From JAWOGN01 sp046496815 (GTDB lineage: Bacteria > Desulfobacterota > DSM-4660 > Desulfatiglandales > Desulfatiglandaceae): 28,867 nucleotides of DNA. A program made the position numbers and the translations under genes. Where the stretch lies: positions 1 through 28,867 of the forward strand of contig JAWOGN010000250.1 in NCBI GenBank assembly GCA_046496815.1. The letters are read 5' to 3'. Under the pieces are notes generated by a model. The model saw nothing but the letters and a program-made list of their open reading frames with translations. It was not told the origin of the DNA and made no database searches. Numbering within the stretch: the stretch's first letter is position 1; every line of letters begins with the position of its first letter. This document shows, in pieces, positions 1-6,381 of the stretch.

Positions 1-1
1 A

Positions 2-127
2 GCGCCGGCTCAAACGTTTTTGAGAAACAAACGTAGGAAGGATTCGACCGGAAAGCCGGATGTGCGTCAAATCTTTGACCGTTCTTTACATATGGCCGAT
101 TCAGTTCAAGCGCGCCGAACGTATTGA
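2..127 (+). CDS. C-terminal tail of an unrecognised protein (partial)
   Basis: An open frame enters from the left edge and gives 41 residues before a TGA at 125-127. The peptide is basic in its first part (RNKRRKD near residues 8-14) and ends in QARRTY. I do not recognise a family. It could be the end of a real gene or chance; the frame beginning at base 1 also stays open for only 11 codons. No terminator is visible directly downstream on this strand. Low confidence. Confidence 0.25.
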   Translation, partial: APAQTFLRNKRRKDSTGKPDVRQIFDRSLHMADSVQARRTY

Positions 128-246
128 CGCTTAAAAGTGAATGGGTACCGCTTCTTACTCGATATTTATGGGCGCGGCTGCTTTTGCCGATCCTTGAAGT
201 TTTCGGCACCCCGCGAAGCTTTTGAATGGACCGTCGCGAAGATATC

Positions 247-278
247 AAAAAAAAGGCAACGCCGAAAGACCCTGCCTT
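247..278 (-). terminator. Rho-independent terminator after the small gene at 303-470
   Basis: Read on the minus strand, AAGGCA (278-273) pairs with TGCCTT (258-253) around a 14-nt loop and runs into eight T residues (254-247). It lies 24 nt past the stop codon of the small minus-strand gene, the expected distance for its terminator. Confidence 0.6.
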
Positions 279-302
279 GTTGGTTGCACCAAGATTTCTG
301 GG

Positions 303-470
303 CTATTTCTGTGAGCCGGTCCGCCGTGCGCGACGGTCTTTTCGCTTTGGCTGTCTTGATGACAGCCTCGTTGTCTCCTTGCTTCTTAACTCAGTGACCG
401 TTTTTTCGAGCTGCCGCTGGTCCTCTTGTAAAATATCCTGAACCTCATGAATACTTAGGAACTTTTCCAT
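303..470 (-). CDS. Small protein of unknown function (55 aa)
   Basis: An ATG at 470 opens a 55-residue frame ending in TAG at 305-303. A GAGG motif lies 4 nt before the ATG. The N-terminal 34 residues (starting MEKFLSIHEVQDILQEDQ) are rich in E, Q and L and could form a single amphipathic helix. The C-terminal 20 residues are strongly basic (KRKDRRARR), as in a nucleic-acid-binding or intrinsically disordered tail. There is no signal peptide or membrane segment. A terminator follows 24 nt downstream, so the layout of ribosome site, frame and terminator is that of a complete one-gene unit. The gene is below most length cut-offs. I do not recognise a family and assign no function. A perfect 7-bp hairpin (GGCTGTC/GACAGCC, 349-367) lies inside the frame. 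Confidence 0.45.
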   Translation of the reverse strand: MEKFLSIHEVQDILQEDQRQLEKTVTELRSKETTRLSSRQPKRKDRRARRTGSQK

Positions 471-627
471 TGTGCCTCACTCACTGTGTTTCTTGATGTA
501 TGCAAGAATTATGCGAGACCGAACCGACACCCATCATAAACAATAAAATCCAATGAAAATAAAATGTTAGATCCATTTTAGGTCACGAACATCGCCCTTC
601 ACAACTGAGTGAGATTATGCAATTGTG

Positions 628-655
628 AAAAAAAGCCTCAACGAACCGGCAAGGC
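628..655 (-). terminator. Second, weaker minus-strand terminator
   Basis: On the minus strand GCCT (655-652) pairs with AGGC (638-635), with two possible wobble extensions, followed by seven T residues (634-628). The stem is short. It lies about 90 nt beyond the stronger terminator at 747-781, so it may end either read-through or a separate short transcript. Confidence 0.4.
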
Positions 656-746
656 AAACACACCTGTGCCGCACCCGAATCAGCCCAGCGGACACGCACA
701 GCCTGTGCTCGAATCCTGGACGAGTTTCTCTCTGTCGATATATCTC

Positions 747-781
747 AAAAAAAAAGCCCTGGACTGAGAAGTCCGACAGGG
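747..781 (-). terminator. Terminator of the glycerophosphodiester phosphodiesterase gene
   Basis: On the minus strand CCCT (781-778) and AGGG (760-757) enclose a perfect GGACT/AGTCC stem with a TCTC loop (774-761). Nine T residues follow (755-747). It begins 60 nt past the stop codon of the gene ending at 841. Confidence 0.7.
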
Positions 782-840
782 ATCGGTGGGGGCTTTCAAG
801 CACCTTTTGAAGAGAACCGTTTTGGGGTGGCAGGGGTGAT

Positions 841-1593
841 TCAGCTCAGATCCGAGTCAACCATCCGCCCATTGGTCAATATTTCATCAAAGCCGGCCGC
901 CACTGCTCTCCGGGCGTCCTGTTGGGTCTTTGGCAAAAAGGCCACCGTTCGAGCCTGCTCTCGATGAAAGCGGTCGACGATGACGCTCCGAAAAAATTTG
1001 ATCCCTGCAAGTTTGGGCGGGACGGCATACGTTCGATTCCGTTGTATTCCGCCCAGACCGGGCAACCCGATCAGAACCGCCAAATCAGCCCGCCGGCACT
1101 CCGCTTTCCTCGCGTAACATACAGCTCCCGGCCACAGCGTCTTGAGAAATCCTTCGTGGTCTTTATGCCAAAGGAGAAACTTCACTTGGTTACTTAACCA
1201 CGCCTCAAGTCTTCGGCTCCGGGTCCAATCCACCATCGCCCGAATGGTTTGGAGGCCCTTTTCCGGTTTGATGTCGAATGTCCACTTGGTACCGGCGAAT
1301 TCCCGGACCAGTTCGTCCAAAAAAAAAGGCTTCCCGCCGCCTGCAAACCGAATCCTCTCCAGGTGAGCACGTGAGAGCTCACTCACCCGCCTGGAGTCAT
1401 GCGCCAGCCGAACCAGGGTGGGGTCATGAATGAGCACAATGTGACCATCGTTTGTGATTCGCAGGTCTGTCTCACACGCGGTAAAGCCCAGATCCACCGC
1501 CGCCCGAAACGCTTCGAATGTGTTTTCGACGGCACGATTGTGATAACCGCGATGGCTGATCCACAGCGGTTTCTTAAGGTTGGCTCGGTCCAT
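841..1593 (-). CDS. Glycerophosphodiester phosphodiesterase family protein
   Basis: The 250-residue product fits the GDPD TIM-barrel family, which hydrolyses glycerophosphodiesters to glycerol 3-phosphate and an alcohol. Using the ATG at 1593, the N-terminal catalytic signature is visible: HRG at 14-16, EN at 23-24, E41 and D43 in ETD, and H56 in IHDP. An FDIKPE segment further on matches the family's metal-site strand. No signal peptide is seen, so it is probably cytoplasmic. An in-frame TTG at 1614 would add seven residues that do not match the family's usual start just before the HRG strand; I prefer the ATG. The gene is transcribed alone, from a promoter at 1693-1721 to a terminator at 747-781. 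Substrate cannot be told from sequence. Confidence 0.85.
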   Translation of the reverse strand: MDRANLKKPLWISHRGYHNRAVENTFEAFRAAVDLGFTACETDLRITNDGHIVLIHDPTLVRLAHDSRRVSELSRAHLERIRFAGGGKPFFLDELVREFAGTKWTFDIKPEKGLQTIRAMVDWTRSRRLEAWLSNQVKFLLWHKDHEGFLKTLWPGAVCYARKAECRRADLAVLIGLPGLGGIQRNRTYAVPPKLAGIKFFRSVIVDRFHREQARTVAFLPKTQQDARRAVAAGFDEILTNGRMVDSDLS

Positions 1594-1692
1594 GGAACTC
1601 TGAGGTGAACACAATCGCCTCGAATTGAAGCGACTTTCTTCCGATTCAGATAACGCGTGAAAACATGTTCGTTGTGAAAAACGCGTGTTCGC

Positions 1693-1721
1693 AATATGAA
1701 AAATCCTCGCCGTGCCGTCAA
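1693..1721 (-). promoter_or_regulatory. Sigma70-type promoter for the phosphodiesterase gene
   Basis: On the minus strand TTGACG (1721-1716) and CATATT (1698-1693) are separated by 17 nt. Transcription would start near 1686, about 90 nt before the ATG at 1593. One copy of the AACGCGTG repeat (1680-1687) covers this predicted start. Confidence 0.5.
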
Positions 1722-1772
1722 GAGAATAATCCCTGCGGAGAGCATAAACTCAGGGGTGCCCTTACGGAATTA

Positions 1773-1786
1773 GCCGACCAGTCGGC
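1773..1786. promoter_or_regulatory. Palindrome between two divergent promoters
   Basis: GCCGAC-CA-GTCGGC is a perfect inverted repeat with 6-bp arms. It lies between the two divergent promoters, upstream of both -35 boxes. Its position would suit an operator or activator site. No regulator gene adjoins it, so function is inference. Confidence 0.3.
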
Positions 1787-1800
1787 GTGTCGGCGGCCAC

Positions 1801-1830
1801 TTGACTTTCCATCTCTGTGTTGAGTAGAGT
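1801..1830 (+). promoter_or_regulatory. Sigma70-type promoter for the beta-helix acyltransferase gene
   Basis: TTGACT (1801-1806) and TAGAGT (1825-1830) are 18 nt apart. Transcription would start near 1837 and give a leader of about 165 nt before the ATG at 2003. Confidence 0.4.
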
Positions 1831-2002
1831 CTGTGCATCATGAAAATTCTTTTATTGAGCAGGATAGAGACCGATCTGTATTCGAATTGCCGCCGATTCC
1901 ATACGAAACACAAGACCCGTGCCATAGAAGGCTTCTGAAAGTCGGGGAATTCGGGGTTAGGGAAGATGAGGTCTCCCGCCTGGAAGATTCGGAGGAAAAT
2001 AG

Positions 2003-2836
2003 ATGCTTGAACCTCATGATTTTTTTGATCTGAAAACATTTGCACACAGGGATCTCTTCGAAGATGTCGAATTCGTTTGGGACGTATTTCGTCATCTAAA
2101 ATCCTACATCAAAGAGACGGTGTCACCCAATGTCGGCGTGTTGAGGGGGGACATGCTGACGGCGACCTGTGTCCTCTGGGGTGATGAGATCATCAAAGAC
2201 GGTTTCGTTATTGAGTCCGGCGATATCGCTAAGGGAGCGCTGAAGGTTTACCGGGAAGGCATTCGACTGGAAGGGGCATCCATTCTCTATGCAGGATCCG
2301 TTATATTTGATGAGACCGTTCAGTTAGGGAAAGGATCGGTGATTGAACCGGGGGCGTTGGTAAAGGGGCCGACGGTGATCGGGAATCATACCGAAGTTCG
2401 GCAAGGTGCGTACATCCGGGGGAATTGCCTTATCGGGAATGGATGTGTCGTCGGTCACGCCACGGAGGTTAAAACCTCCATCATGCTGGACGGCGCCAAA
2501 GCAGGCCATTTTGCCTATATCGGGGATAGCATTCTGGGAAATTACGTAAATCTGGGAGCCGGCACAAAACTTGCTAATTTGAAAATCGTCGACACGGACA
2601 TCAAACTCCGGATAGAGAACACCGCTTACAAAACAGGGTTACGGAAGCTGGGGGCACTGCTCGGAGACGCTGTCGAAATGGGATGCAATTCCGTGAGCAG
2701 TCCCGGGACGCTCCTGGGCAAGGAATCTTTGGTCTACCCCAATGTAACCGTTCCAGGCGGCTTCTACCCTCGCCGAAGTATCATCAGCTTAAAATCAAAG
2801 AATGTCCTTTCAGTGAGGTCGTTAAAAAGAAAATAA
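2003..2836 (+). CDS. Stand-alone left-handed beta-helix acyltransferase, GlmU C-domain-like
   Basis: The 277-residue protein has an unusual N-terminal stretch (about 1-90) followed by hexapeptide repeats of the left-handed beta-helix fold (about 95-255). Within the helix the segment KAGHFAYIGDS..LGNYVNLGAGT (from residue 166) closely resembles the acetyltransferase active site of GlmU. There the KAGH..Y motif supplies the catalytic histidine, here H169 with Y172, and the NVN(I/L)GAGT turn binds acetyl-CoA. The nucleotidyltransferase domain of GlmU is absent: there is no GxGTRM loop. A sugar or sugar-phosphate N-acetyltransferase role is therefore inferred; similar single-domain proteins are often labelled nucleotidyltransferases without the domain to support it. 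The start is firm, with GGAGG 7 nt before the ATG. It is a single gene that converges on the GAF gene 16 nt downstream. Confidence 0.75.
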   Translation: MLEPHDFFDLKTFAHRDLFEDVEFVWDVFRHLKSYIKETVSPNVGVLRGDMLTATCVLWGDEIIKDGFVIESGDIAKGALKVYREGIRLEGASILYAGSVIFDETVQLGKGSVIEPGALVKGPTVIGNHTEVRQGAYIRGNCLIGNGCVVGHATEVKTSIMLDGAKAGHFAYIGDSILGNYVNLGAGTKLANLKIVDTDIKLRIENTAYKTGLRKLGALLGDAVEMGCNSVSSPGTLLGKESLVYPNVTVPGGFYPRRSIISLKSKNVLSVRSLKRK

Positions 2837-2852
2837 CGCAGACCGGACGCGA

Positions 2853-3389
2853 TCAGCTTTTGCTTTCTTTGCACGGGTTCTTTCTTAATTCTCTTGCAAC
2901 GGCACGGTCAATCGCAACGCAACTCAACTTCCCGAGGCTGTTCAATAGTTCCATTTCCTCATGGGTGGGAATTTTTCTGAAAGCGAAATACACCCGCAAA
3001 ATGCTGTAGGTCACTTCATTCACGGTGAACGGGATGCCGATGACGGATCTCAAACCTTCCTTCCTTGCCGCATTGCGATTCTGAACGCGAGGGTCCTCCT
3101 CAAAATCATTAATGATGATAATGTCTCCCTGCGTGATCTCCGCCATGCTCTTTCCGTGATCGATGGCGCCCGAATTGAGGTATGCCTGGCTGAGACCGAA
3201 ACTGGAAAGCACCTTGAGATTGAAGGTCCCTGCCTCCAGAACTCGAATGGTACTGCCCTTACCGCCCGTGAGCTCGGTCGCGAGGGAAACGATAAAATAG
3301 AGGATATCACGGAGCGCTTCGTCCTGATAAATGGAATCTATGACCCTGACGAGCGCATAAAAACGAGTGTCCGGACTGCTTTCTTCCAT
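2853..3389 (-). CDS. Single GAF-domain protein
   Basis: This 178-residue protein is almost entirely one GAF domain (about residues 15-165). The pattern ALRDILYFIVSLATELTG opens the domain, and a glycine/isoleucine-rich core (RSVIGIPFTVNEVTYSILRVYF) closes it, followed by a helix. There is no histidine kinase, GGDEF, HD or DNA-binding output domain and no membrane segment. GAF domains bind small ligands or mediate dimerisation, so a sensory or partner-protein role is likely but the ligand cannot be read. An AGGA motif lies 11 nt before the ATG. It is the last gene of the minus-strand block, 163 nt after the MBL hydrolase gene, and may have its own promoter. Confidence 0.7.
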   Translation of the reverse strand: MEESSPDTRFYALVRVIDSIYQDEALRDILYFIVSLATELTGGKGSTIRVLEAGTFNLKVLSSFGLSQAYLNSGAIDHGKSMAEITQGDIIIINDFEEDPRVQNRNAARKEGLRSVIGIPFTVNEVTYSILRVYFAFRKIPTHEEMELLNSLGKLSCVAIDRAVARELRKNPCKESKS

Positions 3390-3552
3390 GTTCGATTTTT
3401 CCTATCACTTTAGAACTTTGGAAATCCCCAGTATCGGAAAAGGGAGCCGTGTTATCGTCGGGGAAAAACTCGCGGGACATCCTGGGAAACCGCAAAAAGC
3501 GCCTCAAAGCCCCACCGGTGTTTGCCGTGCGATCAAGAACGGAACGAAACCA

Positions 3553-4335
3553 TCACAATTCAATCATTTCTCCGGTATCATCCTGTTTGCTGACCAAAAC
3601 CTGCGTTTTGACCATCCCGTACTCGCATAACGCATCGACCGCTTCCCGACGCGCTTTGCTCGGGTGATTGTTGGTCTCACTGAGATGGGCAAGCACCACG
3701 ACTCTCAAGTTGTCATGGGAAACGACCTTCAGAAGTTCCCCGGCCTGATGATTGGAAAGGTGTCCCTCAGCGCCTTTTATTCTTCGTTTAAGATTCAAGG
3801 GATAGGGTCCTTCATCCAGCATTTTCTGATCATAATTGAATTCCATGATGAGCGCCTGGCAACCTTTCAGACGTTCCTCCACCAAACGCGTACTCCGCCC
3901 GAAATCCGTGATCAGCCCCGCCCGAATCCCATTGTAGGCAAAGACAATTCCAACGGGATCCGCAGCATCGTGACATTTGGTAAAAGTCTCAATGTTCAAA
4001 TGGTTGATGGTGAGGGTTTGACCGGTTTGAAAAATCACCGGCCTGGATACATTGCCCAGTTTCTTTCGCGCTCTTTCAAAGGTTCGAAGGTTTGTGTAGA
4101 CAGGAAGATCATACCGTCGGGCCAGCGGCCCGACCCCTTTGATGTGATCAATGTGCTCGTGCGTGACAAGGAGGGCATCCAATGTATCCGGCCGGACACC
4201 GACCTGTTTGAGACGACGCTCCGTCTCCTGACAGCTCAATCCCACATCAATCAAGATTCTCGTCTTTTCGGTCTCCAGGTAAAAGGCATTTCCACCACTG
4301 CCGGAGGCCAGTACGGAAAAACGTATGTTGTGCAC
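3553..4335 (-). CDS. MBL-fold metallo-hydrolase, YycJ/WalJ-like
   Basis: The 260-residue product begins with the RFSVLASGSGGNAFYLE strand typical of the YycJ/WalJ branch of the metallo-beta-lactamase superfamily. The metal site THEHIDH is at residues 58-64, with a further histidine at 122 and the aspartate of ITDFG at 144. A histidine follows in the late AHLSETNNHP motif, which also marks this branch. Members are thought to be nucleases or phosphodiesterases, but the substrate is not settled. The start is GTG at 4335; the ribosome site is weak, and the family alignment rather than a Shine-Dalgarno fixes it. It lies 249 nt downstream of dut on the same strand. Confidence 0.85.
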   Translation of the reverse strand: MHNIRFSVLASGSGGNAFYLETEKTRILIDVGLSCQETERRLKQVGVRPDTLDALLVTHEHIDHIKGVGPLARRYDLPVYTNLRTFERARKKLGNVSRPVIFQTGQTLTINHLNIETFTKCHDAADPVGIVFAYNGIRAGLITDFGRSTRLVEERLKGCQALIMEFNYDQKMLDEGPYPLNLKRRIKGAEGHLSNHQAGELLKVVSHDNLRVVVLAHLSETNNHPSKARREAVDALCEYGMVKTQVLVSKQDDTGEMIEL

Positions 4336-4353
4336 GATATAAACCGGTTTCTT

Positions 4354-4446
4354 TTAATAGGGCGAGCCCTTTTTACGAACCCGCCACGCGCAGTTTGGAT
4401 GCACCCCCCAATGTCGGGCCACTGCCCGAATGCGTTGCGTGTCCAC
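4354..4446 (-). other. Possible remnant of a small SAP/Rho-N-like protein
   Basis: A GTG at 4446 opens a 30-codon frame whose first half (VDTQRIRAVARHWGVHP) resembles the first helices of small SAP/Rho-N-like proteins common in Desulfobacterota. There IR.IA...G..PGKM.K..LIR is usual. The second half does not match and the frame stops at 4354. If related, it is a decayed fragment. The match is short, so chance is quite possible. Confidence 0.2.
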
Positions 4447-4584
4447 TTTGACAAAGCGCCTTCATGAAAGCCTCAAATCCCTCGTCCTACCCAAATTATC
4501 GGTCTTATTCCTCCGGCAAGTCAGGCATGACGGAGTCAGCGAGTGAATGCCATGGATTTTAAGCCCGAAGTTGTCACGAGTCTT

Positions 4585-5037
4585 CTATTCCGTTCCGGTA
4601 TGCCCAAATCCTCCCCGGTTTCTGGATGTTTCATCAAGAATCTCCACTTCCAAAAGATCAGCCCGATACACCTTTGACAGAACCATTTGGGCGATTCTGT
4701 CTCCCCTTCTAATGGCATATGTGTCCGAACCCCAGTTGATCATAATGATGCCGATCTCCCCCCGGTAATCCGAATCAATGGTCCCCGGCGAATTTACCAT
4801 CCCAATCCCGTAATGAAGCGCCAAACCGCTCCGGGGTCGAATCTGTGCCTCGTACCCGGGCGGCACGGCCACAGTCAGCCCCGTGGGAATCAGTCTTATT
4901 TCTCCCGGTCTGATACGGACCGTCTCCCTCACGCATGCCCGGATATCCATTCCGGAGGAGCCTTCCGATTCATAGCTCGGGAGGGGTAAGTCATTGTTAT
5001 ACTCAAGTCTTCTGAACTTGACGGGCACCTTATGCAA
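4585..5037 (-). CDS. dut: Deoxyuridine 5'-triphosphate nucleotidohydrolase
   Basis: dUTPase converts dUTP to dUMP and diphosphate, keeping uracil out of DNA and supplying dUMP for thymidylate synthesis. The 150-residue length is normal for the trimeric class. All five motifs are present: SSGMDIRA (28-34), RPRSGLA (68-73), TIDSDYRGEIG with the catalytic aspartate at about 88, RGDRIAQMV (111-119) and the C-terminal glycine-rich RGGFGHTGTE. The start is TTG at 5037, with GGAG 7 nt upstream; the next in-frame candidate is GTG at 5028. It follows the M16 peptidase gene by 84 nt in the same direction, an arrangement common in this lineage. Confidence 0.95.
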   Translation of the reverse strand: MHKVPVKFRRLEYNNDLPLPSYESEGSSGMDIRACVRETVRIRPGEIRLIPTGLTVAVPPGYEAQIRPRSGLALHYGIGMVNSPGTIDSDYRGEIGIIMINWGSDTYAIRRGDRIAQMVLSKVYRADLLEVEILDETSRNRGGFGHTGTE

Positions 5038-5121
5038 AACCCGGCTCCACCGAAAGATTTTTCAATTTGAATTGAAATCGAGTCCTGAAAGGTCACCGTC
5101 GAGGGGGGAAGGCAGGGGTTT

Positions 5122-6381
5122 CTAACGGAAGTGAAGGGTACTCATGTCAATATCCGCTTCCTCGATCGGACCCAACGCGGTAAAAGAAACTTTCCCCTCT
5201 TGGAATATTCCGCTTGCCGCTTCAACCACATCATCGATTGTGACCTGCTCTAGGTCGGACACCAATTCCTCATACCCTATATATTTCTCAAAAATGAATT
5301 CGTTCTTCGCGTTACGCATCATCCGGTTATCCGCGCTCTCCGAAGAAAGATAGATTCCGCCGATCAAATGATCGACGGCAGCAGCCAAATCGGAAGCGGA
5401 AATATCTCCCTCCCTGATTCTTTTGATTTCGGTTTGAATCGTTTTCAGGGTGGGATTCACATTGACAGAGTCCGTCGCCACATATACGCCCAGAATACCG
5501 GTGTCAAAATACGTCGAAAGGAAGGAGTAAACGGAGTAGGCCAGCCCCCGTTTTTCCCGGATCTCTTGAAAGAGCCGTGAACTCATGTTTCCGCCAAGGA
5601 TCGTGCTCAAAACCGCGCAGGCGTACCGTCTGTCATCCGTTTGAGAGGGCGCCTCGCCTCCAAGGCATACATGCACCTGTTCCAGATCCTTGGAATGGAC
5701 TGAAACACCGGCATGCGACCTGGGTGTGCTCTTCGGAGGGGTGGAATTGCCCCCTTCAAGCGATTCAAACAAGGGCTTGAAGTAGGATAGCATTTTCCGG
5801 TGATCCACATCTCCTGCCGCGACCACAAGGATCTTTTCGGGTACATAATACCTGCTCCGGTACTTGAGGATGGTCTCCTTTCCGATGCCGGTCACCGTTT
5901 CCCCGCTTCCCAGGATCGACATGCCGATAGGGTGGTCCATCCAAAATAGGTGATTGAACAATACATGGATGTGATCCTCCGGATTATCCTCCACCATGCT
6001 GATCTCCTGAAGGATCACTTGCCGTTCCCGTTCCATATCGCCCGCGTCAAAAACCGAGTGTAAGAAAATATCAGAGAAGATGTCCGCCAGATGGGAAAAA
6101 TGCTTTCCAAGCACTCGGGCGTGAAAACACGTGTTTTCTTTTCCCGTAAACGCATTGGACATCCCACCGATGGCGTCCAGCTCCTTGGCGATCTGAAGGC
6201 TGTCGCGGGCCTGCGTTCCCTTAAAAATCATATGCTCAATAAAGTGGAACGTTCCGTTTTCTATCCGATCTTCGTCACGGGATCCCGCGTTCACCCAGAT
6301 GCCAAGGGAAACGGACTTCAGGTGCTCCAGTTTTTCGGAGATAATTCGGACGCCGTTTTGCAGGGCGGTCTTATGATACAT
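5122..6381 (-). CDS. M16-family zinc peptidase (processing-peptidase-like)
   Basis: The product is a 419-residue M16B peptidase, a clamshell of two homologous halves. The inverted zinc motif HFIEH is at residues 46-50 and the third ligand lies about 76 residues later, E126 in VILQEISMVED. The second half carries the expected glycine-rich LGGNMSSRLFQEIREKRGLAYSVYS region. There is no signal peptide, so it is probably cytoplasmic. The ATG at 6381 overlaps the end of pnp by 11 bp, indicating translational coupling. A longer start at 6438 would lie wholly inside pnp and adds residues not shared with the family. Proteins of this group commonly sit just after pnp; their natural substrates are poorly known. 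Confidence 0.9.
   Translation of the reverse strand: MYHKTALQNGVRIISEKLEHLKSVSLGIWVNAGSRDEDRIENGTFHFIEHMIFKGTQARDSLQIAKELDAIGGMSNAFTGKENTCFHARVLGKHFSHLADIFSDIFLHSVFDAGDMERERQVILQEISMVEDNPEDHIHVLFNHLFWMDHPIGMSILGSGETVTGIGKETILKYRSRYYVPEKILVVAAGDVDHRKMLSYFKPLFESLEGGNSTPPKSTPRSHAGVSVHSKDLEQVHVCLGGEAPSQTDDRRYACAVLSTILGGNMSSRLFQEIREKRGLAYSVYSFLSTYFDTGILGVYVATDSVNVNPTLKTIQTEIKRIREGDISASDLAAAVDHLIGGIYLSSESADNRMMRNAKNEFIFEKYIGYEELVSDLEQVTIDDVVEAASGIFQEGKVSFTALGPIEEADIDMSTLHFR

Larger units (their letters stand above)
471..840. other. 370-nt spacer with two minus-strand terminators
   Basis: No gene is supported here. Two hairpins followed by T-runs on the minus strand (747-781 and 628-655) lie downstream of the phosphodiesterase gene at 841-1593. 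The AT-rich part between 471 and 620 is upstream of the small gene at 303-470 and probably carries its promoter. A CATAAT-like -10 is visible on the minus strand near 510, but no convincing -35 accompanies it. Confidence 0.5.
1594..2002. other. 409-nt divergent intergenic region
   Basis: It carries a minus-strand promoter for the phosphodiesterase gene, a plus-strand promoter for the acyltransferase gene, a palindrome between them (1773-1786) and a direct repeat AACGCGTG at 1652-1659 and 1680-1687. The plus-strand leader contains a 32-codon frame (1840-1938, starting MKILLLSRIE) without a ribosome site. I regard it as unproven. Confidence 0.5.

Noticed and set aside
319..340. Plus-strand terminator from the CCGT/ACGG hairpin followed by TCTTTT
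   Set aside because: The stem is only four base pairs, the T-run is interrupted, and the sequence lies within the coding part of the minus-strand small gene.
137..441. Two overlapping plus-strand frames near the left edge
   Set aside because: Neither has a ribosome site or recognisable features, and both overlap the better supported minus-strand small gene and its terminator.
660..745. Cyclic-di-GMP or other known riboswitch on the minus strand
   Set aside because: A GCACAGG-like string drew attention, but the conserved core and tetraloop receptor of the GEMM class are absent and no gene follows within regulatory distance.
1840..1938. 32-codon frame in the leader of the beta-helix acyltransferase gene
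   Set aside because: It has no Shine-Dalgarno sequence and no recognisable features; it could only be leaderless, which depends on an unproven transcript start.
3664..4467. Long plus-strand open frame opposite the MBL hydrolase gene
   Set aside because: It is antisense to a gene with intact metal-binding motifs, has no recognisable domain and no ribosome site; the open frame is a by-product of the codon use of the real gene.
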